Source of the DNA: an uncultured Prevotella sp.
Lineage (GTDB): Bacteria > Bacteroidota > Bacteroidia > Bacteroidales > Bacteroidaceae
DNA: 64,000 nucleotides
Reading direction: 5' to 3'
Assembly (NCBI GenBank): GCA_934204655.1
Contig: CAKPZJ010000010.1
Coordinates: 1-64,000, forward strand
Made by a program: the position numbers and the translations under genes. Shown in pieces: positions 25,177-34,732 of the stretch. Numbering within the stretch: the stretch's first letter is position 1; every line of letters begins with the position of its first letter. The notes under the pieces were generated by a model. It was not told the DNA's origin. It searched no databases and saw nothing but the letters and a program-made list of their open reading frames with translations.

Positions 25177-26038
25177 GTCTCAGGTAATACCCCAACTTGT
25201 ACAGACTGAAGAGCCATAACGATGGGTGCGCCCCGAGCCGTCGGCGCAGGTAGGGCGACAGCCGGCCTGACAGCCAGGCTATTGGGCGTGCCACGTGGGC
25301 TTGTTGCAGAACCTCGGCCCACCGTGCTATCCGCGAGTAGCCAGCCAGTTGGTGCCGGTGGCAGTACAGGGTGCGTAGCCCCTCTTCGGTTTTATTTATA
25401 AAATGGTCATTGGGTTCAAAGTCGTAGAACCCCACCTCATTGTCAATATGCTCTATACCGATGCCGACTTGGCACAGGTGCTGCCCGTAGGCCACATCCT
25501 CGTACCCGTATTCACGGTACGAGGTGTCCAGCGGGTGGTCTATGGCTATCTGGCGCTCTATACAGTAGTTGGACGTATGAAAATCCTTGTCGGGATGTTC
25601 GCGTCTGCGTGCGGCGCAGTGCCCAGGCTCAGCCTGGTGTTCATACAGGTAGCGCAGGTTGTCAGGGTGATGGCCCATCACCTTATAACCGCCATAAACC
25701 ACTGGGGCACAGCAGTTCAGATACCTGTCTATAAAGTGGCGGTTTATGATGGCCATATCGGCATCAATAAAAATGAGCCTGTCGTATCGGGCCTTACTGG
25801 CCAGCAGGTTGCGTATGGCCGCGCGACCTATGTTGGCCTCGAGTTCGATATACTGACAGTGGGGCCACTGGCTTATTATCTTGTTGGGAGCAGTAGCCTG
25901 GGTACAGGGCGAGCCATCGTCTATCACGATGACCTCCCAACCGTCTACGCGGCCCAGTCCCTGCTGCCGGCACAGGTCGCTCACCAGCTGGTGGCAGTCA
26001 GTGTTGTACTCGGGTATTAAGATAGACAGCCCCTTCAT
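25151..26038 (-). CDS. Family 2 glycosyltransferase
   Basis: A 295-aa GT-A enzyme: LSILIPEYNTD, EVIVIDDGS, NIGRAAIRNLLA and the metal-binding IFIDADMA, then EYGYEDVAYGQHL in the acceptor region. It has no predicted membrane helix except a mildly hydrophobic C-terminus. It starts 9 nt after the uvrA stop on the same strand, so it is probably transcribed from the uvrA unit, an unusual pairing of DNA repair and glycan synthesis that may be coincidental. The 3' end overlaps the MBL hydrolase gene tail to tail. The acceptor is unknown. Confidence 0.87.
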   Translation of the reverse strand: MKGLSILIPEYNTDCHQLVSDLCRQQGLGRVDGWEVIVIDDGSPCTQATAPNKIISQWPHCQYIELEANIGRAAIRNLLASKARYDRLIFIDADMAIINRHFIDRYLNCCAPVVYGGYKVMGHHPDNLRYLYEHQAEPGHCAARRREHPDKDFHTSNYCIERQIAIDHPLDTSYREYGYEDVAYGQHLCQVGIGIEHIDNEVGFYDFEPNDHFINKTEEGLRTLYCHRHQLAGYSRIARWAEVLQQAHVARPIAWLSGRLSPYLRRRLGAHPSLWLFSLYKLGYYLRLTAAQQQP

Positions 26039-26047
26039 ATCCCTCTC

Positions 26048-28852
26048 TTATAACTTGTCGGACAGATACTTGCCCGTTATACTCTCCTTACATTTCACCA
26101 TATCCTCAGGCGTTCCCGCAAATACCAAGGAACCGCCCTTGTCGCCTCCGTCAGGTCCCAAGTCTATCAGCCAGTCGGCACACTTGATGATGTCCATGTT
26201 ATGTTCTATGATGAGGATAGAGTGGCCCCTCTTGATGAGCGCGTCAAAGGCTCCGAGCAACCGCTGGATGTCGTGGAAGTGCAGGCCCGTGGTGGGCTCG
26301 TCAAAAATGAAGAGCGTGGGGTCGGCCTTTTCCTGTCCTATGAAGTAGGCCAGCTTTACGCGCTGGTTCTCGCCCCCCGACAGCGTCGACGAGTTTTGTC
26401 CCAGCTTGATATAGCCCAGTCCCACATCCTCCAAGGGCTTCAGCCTGTTCACGATGACCTTCTGCTTGTACTGGCCGAAAAACTCGATGGCCTCCGAGAT
26501 GGTCATATTCAGCACATCGTATATGTTTTTGCCGTGGAAGTTAACCTCCAGAATATCCTTCTTGAACCGCTTGCCGTGGCAGGCATCACACTCCAGTACC
26601 AAGTCGGCCATGAACTGCATCTCGACCGTTATGACACCAGCCCCCTTACACTCCTCGCATCGGCCGCCCTCAGCGTTGAACGAGAAGTACTGCGCCGTAA
26701 ATCCCATCTGCTTAGATAGCGGCTGGTCGGCAAACAGCTGACGTATGGCATCGTACGCCTTGACATAGGTGGCCGGGTTGGAGCGCGTAGACTTACCTAT
26801 GGGGTTCTGGTCTACGAACTCTACGTGCTTAATGCTGTCCACGTCGCCCTCCAGGCCCAGGTATTCGCCTGGCAAGTCGGCCACCTCGTCCAGGTGGCGT
26901 TTCAGGGCAGGGTAGAGTATCCCCTTGACGAGCGAGCTTTTACCCGATCCCGACACGCCGGTTACCACGGTCATTACATTGAGGGGGAATGTGGCATCTA
27001 TGCCTTTCAGGTTGTTCATCCGGGCCCCTTTAATGGTGATGGAGCGGTTCCACGGCCGACGGGCGGTGGGCACGGGTATCTGCTCGTTGCCCGTCAGGTA
27101 TTTTACCGTGTACGACAGCGGGTACTGAGCCACCGTGGCGGCCGACAGCTGGGCCGTGTCGCCCTCGAAGACTATCTCGCCACCCAGGCGGCCAGCGTCG
27201 GGGCCCACATCTATAAGATAGTCGGCCGCGCGCATTATCTCCTCATCGTGTTCTACTACAATCACCGTGTTGCCCAGCTGCTGTAGCTCCTTGAGCACGC
27301 TTATCAGTCGGTCCGTGTCGCGGCTGTGCAGTCCTATGGACGGCTCGTCCAGGATATAGAGCGACCCCACCAGTGAGCTGCCCAGCGCGGTGGTCAGGCT
27401 GATGCGCTGCGACTCGCCGCCCGACAGCGTATTAGACTGCCGGTTCAGCGTCAGGTACTGCAGACCCACCTCGCACAGGTAGCGTAGTCGGTTGGTAATC
27501 TCGGTAATGAGGCGGCGGCTCACCTTCTGCTCGTATTCCGACAGCTGCAGATGGCCGAACCACTCCAGCAGGCTGCCTACTGGCATCTGTACCAGGTCGG
27601 TAATGCTGCGGCCGTCTATCTTGACCCAGTTGGCCTCCTTTTTCAGTCGGCCGCCATGACATTCAGGACACACAGTCTTACCCCGGTAACAGCTGAGCAT
27701 TACCCGGTACTGTATCTTGTACTGATTGTCCTTGACCATCTGGAAGAAGGCATCGATGCAGACCCTCTCGCGCACCTCCAGGCCCTTCTCGCTGGGCAGC
27801 CCGTGCCAGAGCTGGTCTTTCTCAGCCTGACAGAGCTCGTTGTAAGGCTTGAAGATAGGGAAATGGTCAGCCTGGGCACGCCGGCAGAACTCTTCTTTCC
27901 ACATCTTCATCTTCTCGCCATGCCAGCACTTGACACAGCCGTCGTAAACGCTTAGGGTAGTGTTGGGCACGACCAGTTTCTCGTCGATGCCGATAACACT
28001 GCCGAAGCCCTCGCACACAGGGCAGGCGCCAACAGGCGAGTTAAAGGAGAACATGTTGTCATTGGGTTCCTCGAAGGTGATGCCGTCGGCCTCGAAGCGG
28101 GTCGAGAACTCGTAGGACAGCTTGGCGGGCAGGAAGACCAGCACACAGGTGCCGTTGCCCTCGTACATGGCTGTCTCGGCCGAGTCGGTGAGCCGCGACA
28201 GAGTCTCCTTGTCATCGGCCACGCTCAGTCGGTCTACCACCAATGATATGTCGTGGGCCTCAGGAAGCAGCTCCGGTGCCTCTAACAGGTCGTCTATGCG
28301 CGCCAGCTCGCCCTTGACGTAGAGTCGCTGGTAGCCTCCCTGACGGTACATCTCTAACTGCTGGGCCACCGATCGGTTCTCGGGAATGTGTAGGGGAGCC
28401 AGCACCTGGAACTTGGTACCCGCGTCAAACTGGCGGGTACACGCCACGATGTCCTCGACCGAATGGCGCTTTACCTCCTGCCCGCTTACAGGCGAGAAAG
28501 TGCGGCCTATGCGGGCGAAGAGCAGGCGCAGATACTCGTATATCTCGGTCGATGTGCCCACGGTAGAGCGTGGGTTGCGGGCTATGACCCGCTGCTCTAT
28601 GGCTATAGCAGGCGGCAGACCCTTGATAAAGTCGTACTCGGGTTTGCTCATGCGCCCCAGAAACTGGCGGGCATAACTGGAGAGCGACTCGACATAGCGG
28701 CGCTGACCTTCGGCATAGAGCGTATCGAAGGCCAGCGAACTTTTACCCGAGCCGCTGACACCGGCAATAACGATAAACTTATTGCGCGGAATGTTAATGC
28801 TTATGTTCTTTAAGTTGTTGACTCTTATGCCTTTTAATTCTATATAATCCAT
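26048..28852 (-). CDS. uvrA: UvrABC system protein A
   Basis: A 934-aa DNA damage-recognition ATPase of nucleotide excision repair. There are two ABC ATPase modules: Walker A GVSGSGKSSLAFDTLYAEGQ near residue 31 and GVSGSGKSSLVKGIL near 640, with signatures LSGGESQRI and LSGGENQRV. Zinc-finger cysteines are in CPVCEGFG, CPECHGG and CEECKGAG...CDACHGKRF. The start MDYIELKGIRVNNLKNI (28852) replaces the longer frame, which runs into the preceding terminator. Confidence 0.97.
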   Translation of the reverse strand: MDYIELKGIRVNNLKNISINIPRNKFIVIAGVSGSGKSSLAFDTLYAEGQRRYVESLSSYARQFLGRMSKPEYDFIKGLPPAIAIEQRVIARNPRSTVGTSTEIYEYLRLLFARIGRTFSPVSGQEVKRHSVEDIVACTRQFDAGTKFQVLAPLHIPENRSVAQQLEMYRQGGYQRLYVKGELARIDDLLEAPELLPEAHDISLVVDRLSVADDKETLSRLTDSAETAMYEGNGTCVLVFLPAKLSYEFSTRFEADGITFEEPNDNMFSFNSPVGACPVCEGFGSVIGIDEKLVVPNTTLSVYDGCVKCWHGEKMKMWKEEFCRRAQADHFPIFKPYNELCQAEKDQLWHGLPSEKGLEVRERVCIDAFFQMVKDNQYKIQYRVMLSCYRGKTVCPECHGGRLKKEANWVKIDGRSITDLVQMPVGSLLEWFGHLQLSEYEQKVSRRLITEITNRLRYLCEVGLQYLTLNRQSNTLSGGESQRISLTTALGSSLVGSLYILDEPSIGLHSRDTDRLISVLKELQQLGNTVIVVEHDEEIMRAADYLIDVGPDAGRLGGEIVFEGDTAQLSAATVAQYPLSYTVKYLTGNEQIPVPTARRPWNRSITIKGARMNNLKGIDATFPLNVMTVVTGVSGSGKSSLVKGILYPALKRHLDEVADLPGEYLGLEGDVDSIKHVEFVDQNPIGKSTRSNPATYVKAYDAIRQLFADQPLSKQMGFTAQYFSFNAEGGRCEECKGAGVITVEMQFMADLVLECDACHGKRFKKDILEVNFHGKNIYDVLNMTISEAIEFFGQYKQKVIVNRLKPLEDVGLGYIKLGQNSSTLSGGENQRVKLAYFIGQEKADPTLFIFDEPTTGLHFHDIQRLLGAFDALIKRGHSILIIEHNMDIIKCADWLIDLGPDGGDKGGSLVFAGTPEDMVKCKESITGKYLSDKL

Positions 28853-28881
28853 AGTGACGCTAACCTGCATTAGATAAATAC

Positions 28882-28929
28882 AAAAGCCATCTACAGCCGT
28901 GGCGATGTCCTCGCCATGGGCCATAGATG
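28882..28929 (-). terminator. Intrinsic terminator of the pdx operon
   Basis: An interrupted stem with outer arms CATCTA/TAGATG (28888-28893, 28924-28929) and inner arms TGGCGA/TCGCCA around a 5-nt loop. On the minus strand it is followed by TTTTG. It lies between pdxT and uvrA. Confidence 0.75.
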
Positions 28930-28956
28930 ACTCTATACTATTAGTAGATACACATG

Positions 28957-29517
28957 CTATAAGCTAAGGAACAAGCGGTGTATCGCTTCAGACTCATTGA
29001 GCTCGGGGTGGAACGAGGTAACTATCTGGCGGCCCTGCCGGGCAGCCACGATGTTGCCGTCTACCTGAGCCAACACCTCTACGCCATCGCCCACCGACTG
29101 GATGTAGGGCGCGCGGATAAAGGTCATGGGTATGGGGGTGTCTATGCCCTTGAACGGAGCCACTGTGTAGAAACTGCCTAACTGCCGGCCGTAAGCATTG
29201 CGGCGCACGGTGATGTCCATAGTGGCCAGCCCTGGGTTGGTCTCATTCTCTATGTGCTTGGCCAGCAGTATCATGCCGGCGCAGGTACCGAATGTGGGCA
29301 TGCCGCCCTCAATGGCTTCGCGCAGGGGCTCCATGAGTCCCGTATCGTGGAGCAGCTTGCGCAGCGTGGTGCTCTCGCCACCGGGGATGATGAGTCCGTC
29401 GAATGGGCGGTCTATGTCTTTCAACTGCCTGATTTCGAACGGCTCGGCCCCGATGCGTTCCAGCATCTGTTCGTGCTCTATAAACGCGCCCTGAAGGGCT
29501 AATACTCCTATTCTCAT
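28957..29517 (-). CDS. pdxT: Pyridoxal 5'-phosphate synthase glutaminase subunit
   Basis: A 186-aa class I amidotransferase-like glutaminase that delivers ammonia to Pdx[16 protein letters not shown] forms the oxyanion region, the nucleophile is C79 in [11 protein letters not shown], and the His-Glu of the triad is in SFHPELNE (about residues 170-177). Its ATG overlaps the pdxS stop, so it is translationally coupled. It is the last gene of the operon. Confidence 0.97.
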   Translation of the reverse strand: MRIGVLALQGAFIEHEQMLERIGAEPFEIRQLKDIDRPFDGLIIPGGESTTLRKLLHDTGLMEPLREAIEGGMPTFGTCAGMILLAKHIENETNPGLATMDITVRRNAYGRQLGSFYTVAPFKGIDTPIPMTFIRAPYIQSVGDGVEVLAQVDGNIVAARQGRQIVTSFHPELNESEAIHRLFLSL

Positions 29518-30389
29518 TTTCCGCGCTCGGCCATTAACAGCTCTATTTCCTGCTCGTTGATGCCTACCATGGCCTCGCCTAAGTCTTCGCTGAGCTCTGC
29601 CAGCTTGGCTGGGTCGTTATAGTTGGTCACGGCCTGTACGATGGCGGCGGCGCGCTTGGCGGGGTTGCCGCTCTTGAAGATGCCGCTACCAACGAATACG
29701 CCCTCAGCGCCCAGCTGCATCATCAGGGCAGCATCGGCAGGTGTGGCCACGCCACCGGCGGCAAAGTTGACCACGGGCAGCTTACCGTTCTTATGTACAT
29801 ACTCTACCAGGTCATAAGGTACCTGGAGCTGCTTGGCTGCTTCAAAGAGCTCGTCATCGCGCATGCTTACCAGACGACGTATCTCGCTCTGCATCAGGCG
29901 CATGTGGCTTACGGCCTGAACCACGTCGCCAGTACCGGGCTCGCCCTTGGTACGTATCATGGTGGCTCCCTCGGCTATACGGCGCAGTGCCTCGCCTAAG
30001 TTCTTGGCTCCGCAGACAAAGGGAACGTCAAACTTGGTCTTGTCGATGTGGTATATGTTGTCGGCGGGCGATAGTACCTCGCTCTCGTCGATGTAGTCTA
30101 TCTCGATGGCCTGCAGTATCTGGGCCTCGGCTATGTGGCCTATACGGCACTTGGCCATGACAGGTATGCTTACGGCTTCCTGGATACCCTTAATCATCTT
30201 GGGGTCGCTCATGCGCGATACGCCACCGGCAGCACGTATGTCGGCGGGAATACGCTCCAGTGCCATTACTGCGCAGGCACCTGCTGCCTCGGCTATGCGG
30301 GCCTGCTCGGGGGTAGTTACGTCCATGATTACACCGCCCTTGAGCATCTGTGCCAGGTTGCGGTTCAGTGTTTGTCTTTCTGTTGTCAT
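29514..30389 (-). CDS. pdxS: Pyridoxal 5'-phosphate synthase lyase subunit
   Basis: A 291-aa PLP synthase condensing ribose-5-phosphate, glyceraldehyde-3-phosphate and ammonia (the DXP-independent vitamin B6 route). Marked by [20 protein letters not shown], the catalytic lysine in VMAKCRIGH (about residue 80), and [19 protein letters not shown] with [12 protein letters not shown] near the phosphate site. It forms a dodecamer with PdxT in known systems. The start overlaps the TGA of the upstream regulator gene (ATGA). Confidence 0.97.
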   Translation of the reverse strand: MTTERQTLNRNLAQMLKGGVIMDVTTPEQARIAEAAGACAVMALERIPADIRAAGGVSRMSDPKMIKGIQEAVSIPVMAKCRIGHIAEAQILQAIEIDYIDESEVLSPADNIYHIDKTKFDVPFVCGAKNLGEALRRIAEGATMIRTKGEPGTGDVVQAVSHMRLMQSEIRRLVSMRDDELFEAAKQLQVPYDLVEYVHKNGKLPVVNFAAGGVATPADAALMMQLGAEGVFVGSGIFKSGNPAKRAAAIVQAVTNYNDPAKLAELSEDLGEAMVGINEQEIELLMAERGK

Positions 30390-31327
30390 TTTATATGATT
30401 TTTACGATAATTACTTGGTGTATCACCTGTTATCCTCTTGAATAGCTTGGTAAAGTGGGCCTGCGAGGAGAACTTGTAGCCATTGGCTATCTCCTGTATG
30501 GTCTGGTCGGTGGCCTGCAGCTCGTGCTCGAGGGCCTCTATCAGTTTCTGCTCTATCAGCGCCTTGGGGGTGAGCCCGCATACGCGGTTGGTAACCTGTC
30601 CCAGATAGCGGCTGGTCACGTTGAGATAGTCAGCATAGAACGCCACATCACTGCGTTGCCTGATGTAGGCCGTTATGGCTTTCAGGAAGTCGCGGTACAG
30701 CTCGGCGCTGCGGCTGTGGGTCTGTCCCTCCTGCGGGGCCTTGATCTTGATGTACTCCGTGGCTTTCTGCCGGGCCTCGGCCATGGTGTGGCCCGTGGCC
30801 AAGTAGTAGGCTATGGCGGTCGAGGTCTGGTTGGCCAGTCCGTGAATGGCCGTGTCGTCCAGGAGGTAGACCGTGTCGAACGCTGAGGTGCCCAGTATCT
30901 GCCGCGACTCCTTGCGCCGCATCACTATCAGCGAGCACAGGGGCAGCAGCTGGTGCCGTATCATGCCTATGAGATGGCTCTCCATAAGCAGGTCGCCATT
31001 GCTGGAGAATACGACGGGATCGTAGAGCACGTAGGCAGGCTTGTAGCGCTGCAGGAAACTGACGATGACCGACAGGGTGTCCAACCGCCGTACCATACCT
31101 ATCTTCACTATGTCGGGCTGAGTATCGTTGGCGATGGCCTCTATCTGGTTGGCCACCGTGCTGGCCGGTATGTCGAAAAACTCCTGTATGCCCAGCGTGT
31201 TCTGAATGGTGAGGCTGGTAATGACCGATACCACCCGACCGCCCAATTCGGTAATGGCCCGGATGTCGGCCTGCACACCAGAGCCCCCGGTGCTGTCAGA
31301 ACCCGTTATGGTCAGTATCGTACTCAT
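30386..31327 (-). CDS. ThiD/PdxK-like kinase domain fused to AraC-type HTH regulator
   Basis: A 313-aa fusion. Residues ~1-205 have the HMP/pyridoxal kinase (ThiD) fold: [20 protein letters not shown] where ThiD has [37 protein letters not shown] and [10 protein letters not shown]. The ATP/anion-hole signature normally written HGTGCTLSSAIA is [12 protein letters not shown], so GTGC is lost and catalysis is doubtful. Residues ~210-313 are an AraC/XylS DNA-binding domain ([46 protein letters not shown]). It is the first gene of an operon in which it overlaps pdxS by ATGA. I infer a vitamer-sensing transcription factor controlling B6 synthesis. An HMP-responsive role is the alternative. Confidence 0.88.
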   Translation of the reverse strand: MSTILTITGSDSTGGSGVQADIRAITELGGRVVSVITSLTIQNTLGIQEFFDIPASTVANQIEAIANDTQPDIVKIGMVRRLDTLSVIVSFLQRYKPAYVLYDPVVFSSNGDLLMESHLIGMIRHQLLPLCSLIVMRRKESRQILGTSAFDTVYLLDDTAIHGLANQTSTAIAYYLATGHTMAEARQKATEYIKIKAPQEGQTHSRSAELYRDFLKAITAYIRQRSDVAFYADYLNVTSRYLGQVTNRVCGLTPKALIEQKLIEALEHELQATDQTIQEIANGYKFSSQAHFTKLFKRITGDTPSNYRKNHIK

Positions 31328-31347
31328 CGTTGCTTTCTAAGACGTTG

Positions 31348-31378
31348 CAAAATAAAACATATTTTCTGATATGACAAA
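31348..31378 (-). promoter_or_regulatory. Promoter of the regulator-pdxS-pdxT operon
   Basis: On the minus strand TTTG (plus 31375-31378), a 19-nt spacer, then TTATTTTG (plus 31348-31355), one mismatch to TAnnTTTG. The 20-nt leader is too short for a riboswitch. Confidence 0.6.
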
Positions 31379-31474
31379 GATTTGTTCGTGAAAAGACAAT
31401 AAAAACGGCGATTTTGATAAAAACTGTTTCACCCATGGTAGCTATGGGGCGCATTGTGGCCCTCATGGGGTGGC

Positions 31475-31496
31475 TATACATTATTATATCTATAGG
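31475..31496 (+). repeat. Dispersed AT-rich motif, copy 3
   Basis: TATACATTATTATATCTATA followed by GGG; one base shorter in the CCTT part than other copies. Confidence 0.45.
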
Positions 31497-31560
31497 GCGG
31501 AGCCTCAATCTGGCCGTGGCGGTGGTACCCCAAATAGTGAAGACCGGCCATTAGAAACGT

Positions 31561-31615
31561 AAAGACGGCTCCCAGCTTGCTAATGACCGTCATTAGCAAG
31601 CTGGGAGCCGTCTTT
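31561..31615. repeat. 55-bp perfect palindrome (inverted pair of the 21-bp unit, locus B)
   Basis: Arms 31561-31587 and 31589-31615 are perfectly complementary over 27 bp around a single central C. The outer part of each arm is the GCTGGGAGCCGTCTTT unit found as tandem copies at loci A, C and D. It lies between the S9 peptidase stop and the pdx regulator promoter, both on the minus strand, and could act as a transcript-end hairpin. Confidence 0.75.
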
Positions 31616-31683
31616 AGAAATGGGGTGGTGGTGGCGGCCGTTGGCGCAGCCCTCAGGGGCTGGCTGCCGGCCAGGGCCATGCC

Positions 31684-34488
31684 TTAGTACACCTTCACCG
31701 CTTTGCCATTGATGATGTATGGTGTCTGCGGTTTCATCCATTCGGGCATGGGAGCACCCTTCAGGTAGTAGTCGAAGAAGTCAGAGAGACGCGCGCTGAG
31801 GTCTTTGGTGTTCTTGCGGTTAATCAGGTTGTGGCCCTCACGGTTGTACTCCAACAGCCAGGCTGGTTTGCCCAGGCGGCGCAGGCCCATAAACATCTCA
31901 ATGCCCTGATAGTAAGGTACGGCACCATCAGCGTTGTTGTGCATGATGAGGACAGGCGTCTTAACCTTAGGGAAGTCGAACAGGGGAGAGTTCTCGATGT
32001 ATAGGTCGTAGCCACTCCACAAGTCCTTGCCTATGCGGCTCTGCGTCTGTTCGTACTGGAACTGGCGGCTCATGCCCGAGCCCCAGCGTATGCCGCCATA
32101 GGCGCTCGTCATGTTACACACAGGGGCACCGGCACCAGCGGCAGCGAACATATCGGTGTGGGCAATGAGGTAGGCCACCTGGTAGCCGCCCCAGCTCTGG
32201 CCCTGGATGGCCATGTGCTTGCTGTCTATCCACTTGTAGGCCGTCAGGGCCTTGGCACCAGCCACTATACAGTTGTAGGCCGACTTGCCGGGATGTCCAT
32301 CCTTGTACACGATGTCTGGAACGAACACCACGTAGCCGTTGCTGACAAAGTAGGCTATGTTAATGATGCTTCGGCTGGGCGCGGGAGTCTTGTAGGTGTA
32401 CAGGGTCTCGCTGTTGCGCTCGTAGAAGTATATCATTACGGGATACTTCTTGGCCGGGTCAAAGTTGTCGGGCTTGTATAGGATGCCATCGAGCTTGGTT
32501 CCGTCAAACGCCTTCCACTGGAACAACTCGGCTGAGCCCCACAGGTAGTCCTGCTGCTGTGGATTGATGGCGCTGAGCCGCTGGGTGTCGCTCCCGTGCC
32601 CGAGATACAGGTCCATGGGCTCTCGGAAATTGCCCCGGCGCACCAGATAGCTGTCGGCCGAGTCGGCCAGGGCGAAGTTGGTGTAGCTGTATTTGCCGTA
32701 GAGCACGTTGCGCACGTGGCCCTCGAAGTCAGTCTGGGCGATGCCGTTCTCCTTGGTACGGTAGTTGAACACCCGCAGGTACACGGGGCGTGTGCGGTCT
32801 ATGCCGGGCTGGTCGCCAAAGCGGCGTGTGTTGATGTACCGGTACTGGATACTGTCCTGGCGGCCCTTGCCACCCGTTAGGCTGAAGGGCTTGCCGCCCT
32901 GGACGGGCACATACCACAGGTCGAACCGGTCGGTGAGCACCACGCCATGGCCGTCGGCCGTCCACTCTACACCCGAGTAGGGCGTGGCGTAGATGGGCAC
33001 GTCATTGTCCTCGTTGTACATCTTCACCCCGAGCTGGGCGCTGATGTTGGTTATCTTGCGGGTCGATGTGTCGATGAGCATCCACTGACCTTTCTCTAAG
33101 TCGAAGTACACGGCATACTTGCCGTCGGGCGATATAGACTCGCCCACCATCTTGCCCTCGGTGAGGGGCGTGTGGCGGCCGGTGTTCAGGTCTACCAGCG
33201 ACAGGCGGTTCACCACCACCTGGTTCCACTGTTGCTCCAGGACGCGCCCCGTCTTATCAGATGACAGGCCAATGCGGTCGTTGGGGCCGTCAGAGGTACG
33301 CACTATGTCGTAGTAAGACCGTCCTATTTGCACGGCCTTGCCCTCGTCGTTCACCGTGCAGGTCACGCAGCTCGTGCCGTTCTTCAGCTCGCCCACCTTG
33401 AACATCGGTGGAATCAGGTCGGCATCATACCGCCATATATTGGGCTCCGCGGTCTCGAAGTCGTACTGGTCCTTGGCATCGGGAGCCACGTATGGCTGTA
33501 TTCCGAAGTATATCCGGTTGGTGCGGCCGTTGTAACGGGGATTGGACTTGTCGGTAAGGCCCCAGCCCTGGATGAGCTGGGCCGACTCGTCGCTGCTTAC
33601 CACCGTGCGCAGGCCACCGCCTATGCAGTACTCGTACAGACTGCAGTGCTTGCTGCCCGTGGTAGTGGTGTCGTTGGCTGCCATGAATAGCAGGCGGTCG
33701 CCCTGGCGGTTGAACTTCAGGCCCGTAATGTACTTGGCCTTGGCCGATATGTCGCTTGTGGCCTGCTGTTGCAGGTCCATCAGTCTCAGCACGTTGCTGT
33801 CCTTACTGTCCTTGGCCACATAGACCATCCATCGGCTGTCGGGGGTTACCTCGTAGGCCGCCGCGTAGTGTACGCGCAGCGTGTCGCCCGTGGCCAGGTA
33901 GTATATCATCATGTCGTTGGCCGCATCCTTATTCACCTTGGGCGCCTCGGGTGCCTTTTCGCCCTTCTTGGCTTTCTTGGCCTTTTTGCCCTTGGTGGCT
34001 GTGGCGGCGGCCGTGGTGGGCAGTGTCTTGGTGCTGAGGCCGAAGAGCACGGCCGACTGCGCATCGCGCCCCATCTTATAGCCGGTAACCTTGGCAAACT
34101 TGGTTATCTGCCCATCGGCCGTGGCTATGATGACCAGCGAGTCCTTGGGCATGTCCTCGGCTTTCTTCTTCTTAATCTTGGCGTTGCGCGTTTCGGCATA
34201 GGTAGGCTTTATCAGTGCCACCACATGGGTCTCGTCGGCCGTTATCTGTGGCCGGTAGCCCCGTGGTATGACCGTAGTCTGCCCTGTCTGGTTGTTTCTT
34301 ACGTAGAGATGGCCATCGCCATCCTGTGGGTTTACTTCCCAGGCGGTAACCTTGCCAAAGGCCGACAGGGTAGAGGCTCCTACGCTCTGCCAGCTATCGT
34401 ACACCGAGTGGGTAAGCGGTTTCTTCTGGCAGAACGACGACTGCCAGCCGGCTGCCAGTAGCAATGTAAGTGTGAAAAAATTGCGCAT
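31684..34488 (-). CDS. S9-family prolyl oligopeptidase-type peptidase, exported
   Basis: A 934-aa serine peptidase. Signal peptide (MRNFFTLTLLLAAGWQSSFC), then a long beta-propeller region (TolB/DPP-like), then an alpha/beta-hydrolase domain from about residue 690. The nucleophile is in IQGQSWGGYQVAY (about residue 764). The acid residue is likely in MHNNADGAVPYYQG and the histidine in NREGHNLI. Periplasmic or lipoprotein-like cleavage is plausible because a Cys ends the signal. Odd: residues ~163-190 are a lysine/alanine-rich insert (GKKAKKAKKGEKAPEAP) inside the propeller. Likely trims peptides; specificity unknown. Confidence 0.9.
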   Translation of the reverse strand: MRNFFTLTLLLAAGWQSSFCQKKPLTHSVYDSWQSVGASTLSAFGKVTAWEVNPQDGDGHLYVRNNQTGQTTVIPRGYRPQITADETHVVALIKPTYAETRNAKIKKKKAEDMPKDSLVIIATADGQITKFAKVTGYKMGRDAQSAVLFGLSTKTLPTTAAATATKGKKAKKAKKGEKAPEAPKVNKDAANDMMIYYLATGDTLRVHYAAAYEVTPDSRWMVYVAKDSKDSNVLRLMDLQQQATSDISAKAKYITGLKFNRQGDRLLFMAANDTTTTGSKHCSLYEYCIGGGLRTVVSSDESAQLIQGWGLTDKSNPRYNGRTNRIYFGIQPYVAPDAKDQYDFETAEPNIWRYDADLIPPMFKVGELKNGTSCVTCTVNDEGKAVQIGRSYYDIVRTSDGPNDRIGLSSDKTGRVLEQQWNQVVVNRLSLVDLNTGRHTPLTEGKMVGESISPDGKYAVYFDLEKGQWMLIDTSTRKITNISAQLGVKMYNEDNDVPIYATPYSGVEWTADGHGVVLTDRFDLWYVPVQGGKPFSLTGGKGRQDSIQYRYINTRRFGDQPGIDRTRPVYLRVFNYRTKENGIAQTDFEGHVRNVLYGKYSYTNFALADSADSYLVRRGNFREPMDLYLGHGSDTQRLSAINPQQQDYLWGSAELFQWKAFDGTKLDGILYKPDNFDPAKKYPVMIYFYERNSETLYTYKTPAPSRSIINIAYFVSNGYVVFVPDIVYKDGHPGKSAYNCIVAGAKALTAYKWIDSKHMAIQGQSWGGYQVAYLIAHTDMFAAAGAGAPVCNMTSAYGGIRWGSGMSRQFQYEQTQSRIGKDLWSGYDLYIENSPLFDFPKVKTPVLIMHNNADGAVPYYQGIEMFMGLRRLGKPAWLLEYNREGHNLINRKNTKDLSARLSDFFDYYLKGAPMPEWMKPQTPYIINGKAVKVY

Positions 34489-34547
34489 ATCTTTTGAATG
34501 ATTTAGTCTGATGAATTTATGATTATGCTTTGAGCTATATATGTTTA

Positions 34548-34555
34548 CAAAGGTA
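34548..34555 (-). promoter_or_regulatory. -7 element for S9 peptidase
   Basis: TACCTTTG on the minus strand, 60 nt before the start codon; no clear -33 box. Confidence 0.55.
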
Positions 34556-34665
34556 CGAATAAAATGGCGGCTGTGTGAGCCGCGGTCATGGTTTTTGTCA
34601 AAATCTATAGCTTAAAGTTGTTTTTTGCAGCAACTTCCTGCCCCGCAGGGCCATTTAAAAGAGCA

Positions 34666-34703
34666 ACGGCCAACCAGAACCTTGCAGTACTGGTTGGCCG
34701 TTG
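34666..34703 (-). terminator. Terminator of mltG
   Basis: 13-bp perfect stem AACGGCCAACCAG/CTGGTTGGCCGTT, 12-nt loop. On the minus strand it is followed by GCTCTTTTAAAT. Confidence 0.7.
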
Positions 34704-34732
34704 GCCATCGGTTATCGTTAGTGGGGTGGGGG

